From: Nocardioides jensenii JCM 1364 = NBRC 14755
Lineage (GTDB): Bacteria; Actinomycetota; Actinomycetes; Propionibacteriales; Nocardioidaceae
NCBI RefSeq assembly: GCF_001552535.1
Contig: NZ_BCRJ01000080.1
Span: forward strand, 1-32,894
Reading direction: 5' to 3'
DNA length: 32,894 nucleotides
The translations under genes were made by a program, and so were the position numbers. Of this stretch, positions 1 through 8,686 are shown in pieces (position 1 is the stretch's first letter; every line of letters starts with the position of its first letter). Below the pieces are notes generated by a model that saw nothing but the letters and a program-made list of their open reading frames with translations, was not told the DNA's origin and searched no databases.

Positions 1-2
1 TC

Positions 3-362
3 CTGCAGCACGTCGGGCGCGTCGGCGCGGAGGTCTCCCTCGAGGAGGGACAGGCCGCGGCCGCGATCGCCGCAGCCAACGCGGTCTCCGCCGCGGCCGC
101 AGCCGCCGGCTCCCTCGACGCGATCGGCCGGGTGCTGCGGATGACGGTCTACGTCAACGCAGCGGCCGACTTCACCGAGCACAGCCGGGTCGCCGACGGC
201 GCCTCCCAACGACTGGTCGAGCTGCTCGGCGACCGCGGCGCCGCAGTGCGCAGCGCGGTCGGCGTCGCCTCCCTGCCCGGCGGTGCCTGCGTCGAGGTCG
301 AGCTCACCTGCCAGCGCGACCCACGGACCACGCTGCGGCGTACGACGGAGGCGGGATCATGA
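3..362 (+). CDS. RidA/YjgF-family protein, 5'-truncated by the window edge
   Basis: The reading frame is open from base 3 to the TGA at 360-362; the N-terminus lies outside the window. The visible 119 residues read like the second half or more of a RidA-family (YjgF/YER057c/UK114) protein: an alanine-rich helix after VSLEEGQAA, the strand VLRMTVYVN, and a C-terminal AVGVASLPGGACVEVEL strand typical of the long YjgF-endoribonuclease-like subgroup. Canonical RidA proteins hydrolyse reactive enamine/imine intermediates; members of this subgroup are often uncharacterised and sit beside amino-acid or purine catabolic genes. The stop overlaps an ATG at 359, but the regulator downstream more probably starts at 512. 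Family assignment is good; substrate unknown. Confidence 0.75.
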   Translation: MQHVGRVGAEVSLEEGQAAAAIAAANAVSAAAAAAGSLDAIGRVLRMTVYVNAAADFTEHSRVADGASQRLVELLGDRGAAVRSAVGVASLPGGACVEVELTCQRDPRTTLRRTTEAGS

Positions 363-511
363 GCGAGATCCTCGCCTTCCCCGCCCGGCCGAAGGCGACC
401 ACAGCCCTCCTGCGGCCGGCCACCGGGAGCACGGCGTACGCGCCGATCGCGAATGTCGCTAGTGTGGTCTGCCATGGGTTCTCGGGTGGTCCCCGAGTCG
501 AGGAGGTGCCT

Positions 512-2251
512 GTGGCGGGCGCTGCGGAAGACTCGGCTGGCATGACGGTCACGGTCGCCGATCTGCTCGCCGAAGAGCTGCTGCACGATGCGCTCGTGGC
601 CGGGGCATCCGGCTCGGACCTCGTGGTCGAGTGGTGCATCCCGGGCACAGCGCTCACCGGCACCGAGGCCGATCCCCAGGACGTGGGACGGGCGGCGGTC
701 TTCGTCGCCGCCGACGAGCTGGCGCACTGCGCCGCAGACCTGATCACCCGTCTGGCCGAGCGGAAGGCCGCTGCCCTGCTGGTGTGGCCGGGGCCGCACG
801 ACGTACGCCCGGAGCTGGCCGAGGCGCGCAAGGCGGCCGACGCCGCCGGGCTGCCCCTGCTCCTGCTGTCCGCGCAGGCGAACTTCCGCGCCACCAGCCA
901 GCTGATCGGAACCAAGGTGCTGGCCCAGTCGACCCACGTCCTCGAATACGGGACCCGGGTGCACCGCCAGCTCGGCGACACCTTCGCCAAGGGTGTCGGC
1001 CTGAACGGTCTCACCGAGACGATGTCACGCATCTCCGGCGCCGAGGTGCTGGTGTTCGGCACCGCCGGCGAGCTGATGGCCTCCCACCACCCGAAGCACC
1101 GGATCGGGCTGTCCGAGGAGTCCGTGCACCTGGTGATCGCGCAGCTGACCGATGCCGGGCACTTCCTCGGGAGCAACGAAGTCGACGCCACCGCACGGGT
1201 GATGACGATGGAGCTGGACGAGACCCGGGATCTCGTGGTGGCCAACGTGCTCGTCGCCGGACAGCACTACGGCCTGCTCGTGTTCGTCGAGCCCGGCTCA
1301 CCCACGACCGAGCACGACCTCGCCCAGCACCGGGTGCTCGCCGAGCAGGGCGTGAGCCTGACCGGCAGCGAGCTGCTCCGCCAGCAGTCGGTGCGCGAGG
1401 CCGAGGAGCGGGCCCGCAACGACTTCGTGCACGCGCTGCTGCACAGCCGGTTCACCGACCAGCTGGAGCTCTCCGCGCGAGCCGAGCACTACCAGTTCGC
1501 CCTGGACGGTCGGTTCGCCGTCTTCATCATCGCCTCTCCCGGCATCCGCCCCGACGATGCGGCCAGCCGGCGCCGTGCCGTGGAGGTCGCACGCGCGGCT
1601 CGTCGTAGCGGCCAGTCGCGTGACGCCTTGGCGCTCTCCGCGCTGATCGGCCCGATGATCGTGGTGGTGACCCAGATTCCACGCCAGGATGCGTCCGGTC
1701 GAGGACCCGAGGCCGAGACCGCCGCGTTGCGGGAGTTCGGCGAACGCCTGCACCGGATGGCCGGGCAGCGGCTCGGGGACGACGTACGCGTTGCGTTCGG
1801 GCGGGGGTACGACGGCGCGGCGGGCGTGGCGCAGAGCTATCGCGAGGCGCGCACGGCCGAGTCACTCGGCAAGCGGGTCAGCACATCGGTGGTCAGCGCG
1901 TATGAGGACATGCGGTTGTTCGCGGCGCTCCAGGAGTCGGCGGCCAGCCCGGCAGGGCAGGCGTTCGCCTCCGAGATCCTCACGCCGCTGACCCAGAGCG
2001 ACGGTCAGACCGGGAACCTGGAGGCGGTCGTGCTCGCCTACATCGAGGAGGCCGGCAATCTCAACGCGACCGCGCGCCGGCTGCACCTGCACCGCAACAC
2101 GATGCTCTACAAGCTGGAGCGTGCGTCCCGGGCTCTCGGGATGGACATCCGCACCACCGACGCCCAGTTCAAGGTGTGGCTGGCCCAACACATCGCCACG
2201 TTGAGCGAGATCGACACGCAGCTCGACGACGAGCTGAACCCGCCGACCTGA
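512..2251 (+). CDS. PucR-family transcriptional regulator
   Basis: A 579-residue regulator. The frame is open from an ATG at 359, but the GTG at 512 is preceded by a perfect AGGAGG (501-506) at 5-nt spacing, and the recognisable N-terminal PucR domain begins just after it (MTVTVADLLAEELL), so I place the start at 512. Order of parts: N-terminal PucR-like sensor domain (about residues 10-130), a central GAF/GGDEF-like region, and a C-terminal PucR helix-turn-helix containing NLNATARRLHLHRNTMLYKL near the end. PucR-type proteins regulate purine, amino-acid or other catabolic genes in response to a metabolite. A TAGTGT hexamer at 460-465 could be its -10 box, but no convincing -35 is visible. 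Neighbours (RidA-like, GlcG-like) suggest a small catabolic or detoxification locus; the ligand is unknown. Confidence 0.88.
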   Translation: MAGAAEDSAGMTVTVADLLAEELLHDALVAGASGSDLVVEWCIPGTALTGTEADPQDVGRAAVFVAADELAHCAADLITRLAERKAAALLVWPGPHDVRPELAEARKAADAAGLPLLLLSAQANFRATSQLIGTKVLAQSTHVLEYGTRVHRQLGDTFAKGVGLNGLTETMSRISGAEVLVFGTAGELMASHHPKHRIGLSEESVHLVIAQLTDAGHFLGSNEVDATARVMTMELDETRDLVVANVLVAGQHYGLLVFVEPGSPTTEHDLAQHRVLAEQGVSLTGSELLRQQSVREAEERARNDFVHALLHSRFTDQLELSARAEHYQFALDGRFAVFIIASPGIRPDDAASRRRAVEVARAARRSGQSRDALALSALIGPMIVVVTQIPRQDASGRGPEAETAALREFGERLHRMAGQRLGDDVRVAFGRGYDGAAGVAQSYREARTAESLGKRVSTSVVSAYEDMRLFAALQESAASPAGQAFASEILTPLTQSDGQTGNLEAVVLAYIEEAGNLNATARRLHLHRNTMLYKLERASRALGMDIRTTDAQFKVWLAQHIATLSEIDTQLDDELNPPT

Positions 2252-2350
2252 TTCTGGGTGTTCGGCCTGGGCTTTCTGCACAAGAACTCGGTCGTGGTCG
2301 GGACAGGTTGTCCGTGGAGCTGGATGTTGGATGACTGGAAGGCTGAACCC

Positions 2351-2806
2351 ATGCACAAGATCTTTCGCATCACTCTCGACGACGCCCTGCCCATCCTGAC
2401 CGCCGCGCGCGCCAAGGCCGACGAGATCGGCGTGAAGCAGACGCTGTGCGTGGTCGACGAGTCCGGCAACGTGATCGCCCTGCACCGGATCCCCGGCGCC
2501 CGGCTGACCGGCGTCGACATCTCGATCGCCAAGGCGTTCACCGCGGCCGGCCACGAGCGCGCCACGCACAAGTTCAACGAGCCGCCGAACGGCCCGGCCC
2601 TGCCCGGCAACGAGGCCTTCGGGATCAGCCACATGCTGCCCGGCAAGTTCGCCATCTTCGTCGGCGGCTTCCCCCTGGAGCACGAGGGCCAGATCGTCGG
2701 CGGCTTCGGGGTCTCCGGCGGCAACGGCGAGCAGGACAAGGCGGTCGGCGCCGCTGCGCTCGAGGCGTTCGCTGCGCACATTGCGGAGAACCCGCCGCAG
2801 AGCTGA
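2351..2806 (+). CDS. GlcG/HbpS-family (heme-degrading domain) protein
   Basis: The 151-residue product matches the GlcG/HbpS fold: an N-terminal helix ITLDDALPILTAARAKADEI, the strand LCVVDESGNVIALHRI, the ISIAKAFTAA helix, and the C-terminal glycine-rich strand IVGGFGVSGGNGEQD. Members include the heme-binding HbpS of Streptomyces and GlcG of glycolate loci; many are uncharacterised small-molecule or corrinoid-binding proteins. An in-frame ATG at 2258 would add 31 residues that do not resemble the family. The ATG at 2351 has GGAAGG (2337-2342) 8 nt upstream and is preferred. No signal peptide is visible, so it is probably cytoplasmic. It follows the PucR gene by 99 nt and may belong to the same regulon. 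Confidence 0.82.
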   Translation: MHKIFRITLDDALPILTAARAKADEIGVKQTLCVVDESGNVIALHRIPGARLTGVDISIAKAFTAAGHERATHKFNEPPNGPALPGNEAFGISHMLPGKFAIFVGGFPLEHEGQIVGGFGVSGGNGEQDKAVGAAALEAFAAHIAENPPQS

Positions 2807-2829
2807 GGCCCCCTGGCGTGGGGGTCCGG

Positions 2830-2922
2830 TGTCGAGAACTACGGCAGTTGGCGCCCCTCCTGCGGCGACTGAGCGTGACCGCGGTCGTCGTACCGGCGAA
2901 CTGCCGTGCTTGCCGACACCGC
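2830..2922 (+). ncRNA. Candidate structured RNA leader element, copy 1
   Basis: A 93-nt element with a second copy at 23554-23646 (82 of 93 identical by eye). It folds into one long hairpin: outer stem 2830-2852 with 2896-2918, including the perfect 9-bp block 2841-2849 (ACGGCAGTT) with 2899-2907 (AACTGCCGT). After an internal loop comes an inner 9-bp stem 2861-2869 with 2884-2892, closed by a 14-nt loop. Two further G-C pairs close the base in this copy (2828-2829 with 2919-2920). It ends about 77 nt before the start of a lipoprotein gene. Differences from copy 2 in the stems preserve or improve pairing when read as plus-strand RNA. No known RNA family is recognised; a REP- or MITE-like DNA repeat is the alternative. 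Confidence 0.5.
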
Positions 2923-2995
2923 ACCGTTCTGACCGGTCGGGCCGAATCGGGCGAAACAGACACCGAGACGCGTCCCTCGGCCTAGGGTCGCAACC

Positions 2996-3742
2996 ATGAT
3001 CCAGTGGATGACACGACACAAGATCCTCACGTCTCTCGCGGTCGTCCTTCTGATCGGCTCGTGCGGTGCGCAGATTGGCGGCGACACCAAGGACGACGAC
3101 GAACCTGCGGGAAAGTCCTCAGTGGCGAAGTCCACGGAGGATCCAACGAGCCAGTCCCCGTCTCCGTCCTCGACGCCCACCGAAGAAGCCGCGGTTCCCG
3201 AACCAACGCAGCGGCAGGTGTGGGCCGCCAACTACGACACGAACCGCAGGTCGTACGTCGTGGCCGTTGCGGCCGCCCTGGCGCTGAGGCCCAGGAAGGT
3301 CGACGCGCTGTCGGGATCCCTCAACGCGTGCCGATTGCTGGACAAGAAGCTCACCCTCGACAAGCGTGTCGCTCGGGTGCAGACGACATTCGCCCTGACC
3401 AGCGCGCCGACGTACGACCAGGCACTCGCGGCCCTCGGGACGACCACGACCACGATCTGCCCGGAGTTCACCGCATTGCACCAAACGCAGACCACCGAGC
3501 GGGTCAAGCGTCTGCGGGTTGAAGAACGACGCAGGAAGGCACGCGAACAGCGTCGCAAGAAGCAGGAGGCCCAGGCAGCCGAGGAGGCCCAGGCAGCCGA
3601 AGAAGAGGCCATGCCGGCGAACGTCTACTACGCGAACTGCTCCGACGTGGAGAGCGCAGGCGCCGCGCCCATCCACGCCGGCGACCCCGGCTACAGCCGC
3701 GATCTCGACCGCGATGGCGACGGCGTCGCCTGCGAGCAGTAG
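2996..3742 (+). CDS. Lipoprotein with C-terminal Excalibur calcium-binding domain
   Basis: A 248-residue predicted exported protein. Residues 1-23 form a short charged start and hydrophobic stretch ending in LIGSC, a plausible lipobox with Cys23 as the lipidated residue. A Ser/Pro/Glu-rich linker follows, then a helical domain with two conserved-looking Cys, then a charged coiled-coil segment (about 170-205) containing a duplicated QAAEEAQAAEE. The last 40 residues are a textbook Excalibur motif: YYANCSDVESAGAAP followed by DLDRDGDGVACEQ, with the Asp/Cys pattern that binds calcium. Excalibur proteins are surface proteins of Gram-positive bacteria. The first ATG is used; the ribosome site is weak (GGG at 2984-2986), and Met5 is an alternative. 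The gene lies downstream of hairpin element copy 1. Confidence 0.82.
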   Translation: MIQWMTRHKILTSLAVVLLIGSCGAQIGGDTKDDDEPAGKSSVAKSTEDPTSQSPSPSSTPTEEAAVPEPTQRQVWAANYDTNRRSYVVAVAAALALRPRKVDALSGSLNACRLLDKKLTLDKRVARVQTTFALTSAPTYDQALAALGTTTTTICPEFTALHQTQTTERVKRLRVEERRRKAREQRRKKQEAQAAEEAQAAEEEAMPANVYYANCSDVESAGAAPIHAGDPGYSRDLDRDGDGVACEQ

Positions 3743-3852
3743 CCGCTCCCCCGATCCAGGATCAACCAACTGTCGAGAGCACAAGCCCAACGAAGGACCA
3801 CTGAAGATCCGAATCGCCCGGGCTCATGGCACTCAACAGGGTGACGTGAACA

Positions 3853-3931
3853 CCGACGAGGGGACGCGGAAAGAGACTGGTGCCTCTCCCCGACGTCGAG
3901 CAGCCCCGCGCCTCGGTGCACTGAGTCCCGG
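3853..3931 (+). pseudogene. Remnant of the 3' end of a CpsD/Wzc-like kinase gene
   Basis: About 79 nt here match the last codons, stop and first untranslated bases of the Wzz/CpsD gene at 11474-11551 (about 85% identical by eye). In frame it reads DEGTRKETGASPRRRAAPR against DEGTHKDTGAAPRSRAASV in the intact gene; a one-base insertion then shifts the frame just before the shared GTGCACTGAGTCCCGG. Nothing upstream encodes the kinase domain, so this is a fragment only. It lies in the 286-nt gap 3743-4028, which otherwise shows no gene. Together with the intact copy it brackets 7.6 kb in direct orientation. Confidence 0.7.
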
Positions 3932-4028
3932 CCGCTTCGCCGTCAGGCAAAACCGCCCCAAGCACGACTCGGCGGAGTTACGGTGGACCAGCCATCAGCA
4001 CAGGTGGCACCGCCACCGGGGGAACATG

Positions 4029-4601
4029 ATGTCCACTTGCCTGAGTCGCTCAGCAGCGCGTGCCTGCGCACTGGTGATCTCAATGATCCTTGCCTTCGGC
4101 ACCCAGGTCTGGACAGCCGAAGCCGACACGTTGATCATCAACGACCCCCGAGAAACGGGCACCCGGTCGGACGTGACCCGCGTGGTGATCGCCCACAGGT
4201 TCAATGCGGCCGGACGAGCGGGTCGAGTCACGGTGCGCGCGAACGTCGGCACCCTTGCGTTGAACGGGCACCACCCGGATCAGCTGCAGATCTGGATCAA
4301 CACCACAGGCTCCGCAGCTCCCGACTACTACGCCACCTTCAGGCCGGACAGCGGCTACGACTCGGTGCTGCGTGTGAACGGGTGGCGGACGAAGGGCATA
4401 CGTGCCTGCTCTCGCTGGACCGCGAGAGCGCAATACGGAACGAACCAGACCGTGACGGCCTCCATTCCACGCAGCTGCCTGGGCAATCCGCGGCGCGTGC
4501 AAGTCACGTTCAGGGCGCTGTATCGCTTCAACGGCGGCAACGTGATTGATTGGGCGCCCGGTTGGAAACGGCTCAGCCGGCCCGTGGCTGTCAGCCGCTA
4601 G
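4029..4601 (+). CDS. Secreted protein of unknown family
   Basis: A 190-residue predicted secreted protein. The frame extends far upstream, but GGGGGA at 4018-4023 is correctly spaced for the ATG at 4029 (a second ATG at 4026 is too close). Residues 1-32 form a Sec-type signal peptide: basic N-terminus, hydrophobic core ALVISMILAFG, and a likely cleavage after AEA. The mature part is rich in beta-type sequence with Arg and Asn, and has two cysteines (in IRACSRW and PRSCLG) that could form a disulfide. I recognise no family. It is convergent with, and directly abuts, the degenerate nuclease gene at 4602-5261, so it may have come in with a rearrangement that removed that gene's 3' end. Confidence 0.68.
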   Translation: MSTCLSRSAARACALVISMILAFGTQVWTAEADTLIINDPRETGTRSDVTRVVIAHRFNAAGRAGRVTVRANVGTLALNGHHPDQLQIWINTTGSAAPDYYATFRPDSGYDSVLRVNGWRTKGIRACSRWTARAQYGTNQTVTASIPRSCLGNPRRVQVTFRALYRFNGGNVIDWAPGWKRLSRPVAVSR

Positions 4602-5261
4602 TTTTCGCGATGACACGGTCCGGGAGTTGCTGGTGGGTCGGTGTGAACCTTCTGCTCCGCCCACGCGATTCCCACGCCAACGCTGAATCCATGGCACCAC
4701 CAGAAGGATCCACGGCAGTTGACTCCATTCGGTGTTGAGCAGAGCCCGGCAAGCCTTGGTCCCGTAGTAGTGCCTACCGCCGAGGTCCTGGTTGAGGTCG
4801 CCGGCCACGATGAGGCTCGCCTCGGGGAAGCGCTCTCGGAGAGACGCCCACTCCTGACCCTGGACAGGCACGACCCGAGCGAATTCGTCCCAGCCCTTTG
4901 CCGGGTTGTCCTCGACTGGGCCCACGTCACCGTTCCACGGCAGCACGGTCCCATAGACGATGACCTCGCCGAAGTCGCCCGCGTCAAGCCGCGCAGCGAC
5001 ACACCGTCGCGGGTCGGCGGTCGGAAGCCGTTCGATGAGTGGGAGCGCGGTCCAGATCGTCGTCCACCTGCCTCCGGGCGTTGCGTAACGCTGCTCGGAG
5101 TGGATCGCTCGGTGGGTGGCTGACAGGTCGAGGTCGTCGTGGGTCTCGGTGAGAACCCACACCTGCGCGGCACGGCACGCCAGGAGGTCGAGCCTTCGCT
5201 GATTCTTCTCGACGCCGCGTGCGTACTGGACATTCCAGGTGCCGACTCGAAGGTCACTCAC
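4602..5261 (-). pseudogene. Endonuclease/exonuclease/phosphatase-family gene, 3' end lost
   Basis: Starting at GTG 5261, the first ~178 residues clearly belong to the EEP superfamily (metal-dependent phosphodiesterases such as ExoIII and DNase I). They contain GTWNVQYA, the metal-binding glutamate in VLTETHDD, the conserved IVAGDLNQDLGG, and YYGTKACRALLNTEWSQL. After about base 4730 similarity stops in all three frames. The C-terminal SDH-type catalytic motif is missing, and the literal frame runs on antisense through the neighbouring secreted-protein gene. I therefore call it a truncated pseudogene whose 3' part was replaced or scrambled. It lies 95 nt downstream of the lipoprotein gene at 5356-6123, same strand. 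Confidence 0.65.
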
Positions 5262-5355
5262 TGGCGCCCGCTCTTCGCTCTCGTCCGCTGCCCTCGTGCG
5301 GTCAGCGCGTCGTCGGCAGATTAGTCGGCCCAGGAGACGATCGTTAGCGTGGCCA

Positions 5356-6123
5356 TCACGGAGTCTCGATCTCGGCCTGGGCGAGCTTCCAACCGATGGA
5401 TGTCTTCCGCCACCCGGTCCACGAGTTCAACGTGGGCACAAGACCCTCGGGGAGTGAGAACCCCGGCTCTGCTTGCAACACGGTCTTGACCCACAACACG
5501 TTCGGGCGTTGCGAATCCACGACCACGGTCGTATCCGTGACCCGGACCTGCGCTCCCTTGTTGAACCCGTTCAACCAGACCAGGTCGGAGAGGTGACGCA
5601 GCCATTGGCTGGTGTTCACCTTCGTCTGCGTGGCTTGGCTGACGTCGTCTCCTTCGAGAGCGCGCGCCTTCTTGAGCGCTCGGTGACCAGCCATGACCCA
5701 CGACTTGAACTGCTTCGCCAGGGCCGGGGTCAGCTGGATCTGTATGTCCGCGATCTCCCGATCACTGAACACGTATGCCTCCCTGTAGCGGTCGGGACGC
5801 ATCTGGTGCTCCAACACATAGGTGACTGCCTTGGCCGCGACCTTCATCGCTTCACCCCGGGGCGTTGCCCCGGCACCAGCCGTCGTACGGAAGTCGAAGG
5901 TGGGTTGACCCGTTACATCCCTGATCGGCACTCTGCGGGCGCCCTCGTAGTCAGTCCGCTGCCCGCGCATCCACGTGCGAACGTCGGACGGGGCCGCGCT
6001 GGTGGACGCCGATGGCGAGTCAGACACATCCGAGTCGTTGTCCTGGTTGTCGCCCGAACAACTCGACGAGCCGGCCAACACCAGGACGGTCACCAGACAG
6101 GCAACGGCAGACCGAGCACTCAC
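5356..6123 (-). CDS. Putative lipoprotein, unknown function
   Basis: A 255-residue protein read from GTG 6123, which has GGGGGA 6 nt upstream; the frame is open 38 codons further, but those residues look non-coding. The N-terminus is a hydrophobic signal (AVACLVTVLVLAG) followed by SSSC and a long Asp/Ser-rich linker (GDNQDNDSDVSDSPSAS), the usual layout of an actinobacterial lipoprotein, although the lipobox lacks the preferred Leu at -3. The mature domain (about 60-255) is mixed alpha/beta with many Trp and no motif I recognise. The 221-nt stretch upstream (6124-6344) should hold its promoter; I saw no clear consensus there. Confidence 0.68.
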   Translation of the reverse strand: MSARSAVACLVTVLVLAGSSSCSGDNQDNDSDVSDSPSASTSAAPSDVRTWMRGQRTDYEGARRVPIRDVTGQPTFDFRTTAGAGATPRGEAMKVAAKAVTYVLEHQMRPDRYREAYVFSDREIADIQIQLTPALAKQFKSWVMAGHRALKKARALEGDDVSQATQTKVNTSQWLRHLSDLVWLNGFNKGAQVRVTDTTVVVDSQRPNVLWVKTVLQAEPGFSLPEGLVPTLNSWTGWRKTSIGWKLAQAEIETP

Positions 6124-6344
6124 AACATCCCCCAGGTGGTCAAACGACGAAGTGGGCAGAGCAGAGCTCCTACGTGCACCCACGGATACCAAAGGATCCT
6201 GTTGCACCCAGACCAGATCTGCAGTCAGATCCGACATGTCTGCCTCATCAGCCGAATATCAGCGCACCGATGGTCATCCGGCGTAGCCCAGGCGGACGAG
6301 TTGCACGGTCCAGGGAACGGCTCCCATGGCGAACCCGGATCCGG

Positions 6345-6614
6345 TCAGCCTCGCTCGATGAAACCGGCTGACGCCAACTCCTCAAGACACGCACGCACCT
6401 GCGCCTCCAACGCTGGGGCATCAGGAAACCGAGCCGTCAGGGCAGCGACCACTCCGTCGGAGTCGAGCGTGCCGTCGACCGCGTCGTACACCAGCAGGGC
6501 GGAGCCCTCGAGCAGCACGGGTGCCTGCCCCAGGCGGGAGAGGTTGGACATCGCAACTCGCTCCCCGGACTCCACGATCGCGACGTCGGGGACCTGCCGC
6601 CAGACGACCATCAC
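6345..6614 (-). CDS. PqqD-like peptide-chaperone-fold protein
   Basis: An 89-residue protein with the PqqD (coenzyme PQQ synthesis protein D-like) pattern: a beta-strand start VWRQVPDVAIVES, VLLEGSALLVYDAVDGTLDSDGVVAALTARF, and the C-terminal helix LEELASAGFIERG. PqqD-type domains bind peptide substrates or leaders for partner enzymes, and also occur beside HprK-like kinases in polysaccharide loci. Its ATG overlaps the stop of the nucleotidyltransferase gene by 4 nt (ATGA), so the two are translationally coupled. No radical SAM partner is present in the window, which favours the HPr-kinase-related context over PQQ-type peptide maturation. It is the last gene of the minus-strand module. Confidence 0.8.
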   Translation of the reverse strand: MMVVWRQVPDVAIVESGERVAMSNLSRLGQAPVLLEGSALLVYDAVDGTLDSDGVVAALTARFPDAPALEAQVRACLEELASAGFIERG

Positions 6615-7519
6615 AGTCCCCGCAGGCTCTGGTGCTTGAAGCGAGACACCGCCACCACCGCGACGGGGACCTGACGCAGGCCCCGTCGCAGGCGACGCCT
6701 GCGTGCCCGGCCCACCGACTCACCGTCAGCTTGGTGGTAGGCCGCGATCTCCTCACGACTGAGCATGACGGCATGCCAGATCTCGGCGGGCCGACGCCGG
6801 AACGGGAGGCTGCTCAAGCCGACCGTCCACGCGGCCGAGCCACCCACGTGCGTGCGCAGCCGCCATGCGGCCAGGGCCTCCGGCTCGGTGACATCGCGAT
6901 GGGTGGCTCCCACGTCGACCAAGAAGTCACCCAGTGACTGGCTCGCGCCAGTGTCCGCAGCCAACGCGACCAGCTCCTGCCGGTCCGCCTCGGTGAAGGT
7001 CGTGCGGACCCGCTCGACGAGGTCCGGGAGGGAGTGCCTGGCCTTGCCCGATCTGGGATCCCGCAGGTAGTGCAGTGCGACAACGGCCGCATGCCCGACG
7101 CGGTCCGGGACGGCGACCTCGACCCCCGCAACCCGGGCCGACGTACGCCGCCTCCACAGCTCGTCGAACACGGCCTGCGGGTCGGTGAGGAAACCGGGGA
7201 AGCGGCTGTGCACGTCGATCGAGATCGGCCAGCTCTCGTGCAGCACGGTGACGGCGTGACGCTCGATGATCGACGGCGCCGTGCTGGGCGTCATCGGCTT
7301 CCAGCCGTGCTCGGCGAGCAGACCCAGGAAGCGGTCGTACGCCGACGGGTCGACCAGCAGATCGACGTCGACGGAGTAGTGGAGGCCACGCAGGCCCTGC
7401 TCCTCGAGCGCGTGGCCCTTGATGACCAGCGCGCGTACGTCGTACGCGGTGGCGAGGCGGTCGGCGAACGCGGTGCACAGCAGCACCGCCTCTCGGCTCG
7501 TGATCACGGCGGCGGTCAT
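6611..7519 (-). CDS. Nucleotidyltransferase-fold protein (NTP_transf_5-like)
   Basis: A 302-residue protein with the minimal nucleotidyltransferase signature of the NTP_transf_5 family: ALVIKGHALEEQGL (about 31-43) followed by YSVDVDLLV (48-56), where the paired aspartates of DVD would bind metal, and an internal IDVHSRF. The C-terminus is basic (RARRRRLRRGLR). The chosen ATG at 7519 follows the exported-protein stop by 13 nt; the open frame 20 codons upstream runs into that gene. This family is often found with PqqD-like and HprK-like proteins in exopolysaccharide regions, where its substrate is unknown. The overlap with the PqqD-like gene supports joint function. Confidence 0.75.
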   Translation of the reverse strand: MTAAVITSREAVLLCTAFADRLATAYDVRALVIKGHALEEQGLRGLHYSVDVDLLVDPSAYDRFLGLLAEHGWKPMTPSTAPSIIERHAVTVLHESWPISIDVHSRFPGFLTDPQAVFDELWRRRTSARVAGVEVAVPDRVGHAAVVALHYLRDPRSGKARHSLPDLVERVRTTFTEADRQELVALAADTGASQSLGDFLVDVGATHRDVTEPEALAAWRLRTHVGGSAAWTVGLSSLPFRRRPAEIWHAVMLSREEIAAYHQADGESVGRARRRRLRRGLRQVPVAVVAVSRFKHQSLRGL

Positions 7520-7532
7520 GGCGTCAGCCGGC

Positions 7533-8657
7533 TCACGCCGGGATCGTGCTGGTGGGTCCCACTTCTGCCGTGGTGACACCAGCGCTGGACGCCGTGAACT
7601 TCAGCTGCGCGACAGCCGTGGTCCCCATGTTGGGCTGGCCACTGACCACCACCGGCCGGAAGAAGACGCCGAACCGCTTGCCGGCATAGGTCTGTTTGTC
7701 GCTCACGAAGTTCGCGGCAACGGGACGGCTGGTGCCGTCGTTCCCGGTGACGCCGTTGCGGAAGGACTTGTTCGCGGCTGGCGTGAACGACCCGGTGCTC
7801 GTCTCGAAGGTGAACTCCCAGACGGTGCCCGCTCCTGGAGACGTGGCTGCTCCGACCTGGGCCCAGCCGGCATGCAGGCCAGACACGGCAGGTGCGGTGG
7901 CACTCCAGGCGTTCTCGCGCGGGATGCGCACCTTTGCCGTGAGCTTCTGGGCCGTGGTGCGCGCGTCGTTGAACACCTCGGCCACGCCGACGAACAGGTG
8001 GTACTCATTCGCACTCTTCGAATACCGGTGGAAGGCGGCCTCCGAGGAGAATCCGACGTTGGCCGGCACGACGCCCGCGACGGGGCCTGCCCCCGGAGTG
8101 AGGATGGCGTTGTCGGCCGAGGTCAGGACCGCCGACAACGTGAAGCCATGTCCACCGAAGAGGAGGTACGGCGAGACCGTGGCCGACTCAGCGAGGTTGA
8201 TCTGAAGACCGGTGAAGTTGTCGGGCGCACCCGCCACGAGCGGTGACGAGCGCACGTAGGTCGTCGTCCAACCGCTGCCCTGCGAACCACTCACGGTCGG
8301 CGCGCTGTATCCCGCCAGCGCCGGGAAGCCGGGCGCCAACGCGTGCGGCGCCGCCGCCGAGACAACGAGCGAGAGGGTCGGCCCGGCGGCTCCGGCCCCC
8401 GCGACCGGAGGCGTCCCCGTGTTGGTGACGGAGAGATCGAACGTCACCGCCGTCGGGTCGGCCGGCGCCAGATATTGCGCCTTGGAGATCACGGCCGTGG
8501 CCTCGGGAACACCCGAGACGGCGAAGGCAGGCGCCGCGGTCATCAGTGTCACCGCGGGCACGGCCCAGGCAGTGACTGCTGCACCTCGCAGCATGGTGCG
8601 ACGGCTGAGGCCGTCGGTGTTGGCCTCGTTGCTCGACAAATGGACGTCGGCGGTCAT
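7533..8657 (-). CDS. Tat-exported protein of unknown function
   Basis: A 374-residue protein with a Tat signal peptide: the twin-arginine motif LSRRTML (17-23), a hydrophobic stretch GAAVTAWAVPAVTLMTAAP, and a probable AFA cleavage at 44-46. The mature part is Ala/Thr/Val-rich and beta-type, with several FxLxVTNTGTPPV-like strands resembling immunoglobulin-like surface domains; it has no cysteines in the mature portion that I could find and no recognisable enzyme motif. ATG 8657 has a strong GGGGGGA ribosome site. The transcript leader carries two tandem hairpins (8687-8748). Its position between the HprK-like kinase and the nucleotidyltransferase makes it the likely exported client or structural product of this module; that role is inferred. 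Confidence 0.72.
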   Translation of the reverse strand: MTADVHLSSNEANTDGLSRRTMLRGAAVTAWAVPAVTLMTAAPAFAVSGVPEATAVISKAQYLAPADPTAVTFDLSVTNTGTPPVAGAGAAGPTLSLVVSAAAPHALAPGFPALAGYSAPTVSGSQGSGWTTTYVRSSPLVAGAPDNFTGLQINLAESATVSPYLLFGGHGFTLSAVLTSADNAILTPGAGPVAGVVPANVGFSSEAAFHRYSKSANEYHLFVGVAEVFNDARTTAQKLTAKVRIPRENAWSATAPAVSGLHAGWAQVGAATSPGAGTVWEFTFETSTGSFTPAANKSFRNGVTGNDGTSRPVAANFVSDKQTYAGKRFGVFFRPVVVSGQPNMGTTAVAQLKFTASSAGVTTAEVGPTSTIPA

Positions 8658-8686
8658 GAGATCCCCCCTGGAGGTCGCAAGCTCGA

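Noticed and set aside
1862..3019. A 385-codon minus-strand frame across the PucR and GlcG-like genes
   Set aside because: Antisense to two recognisable genes and without similarity to any family.
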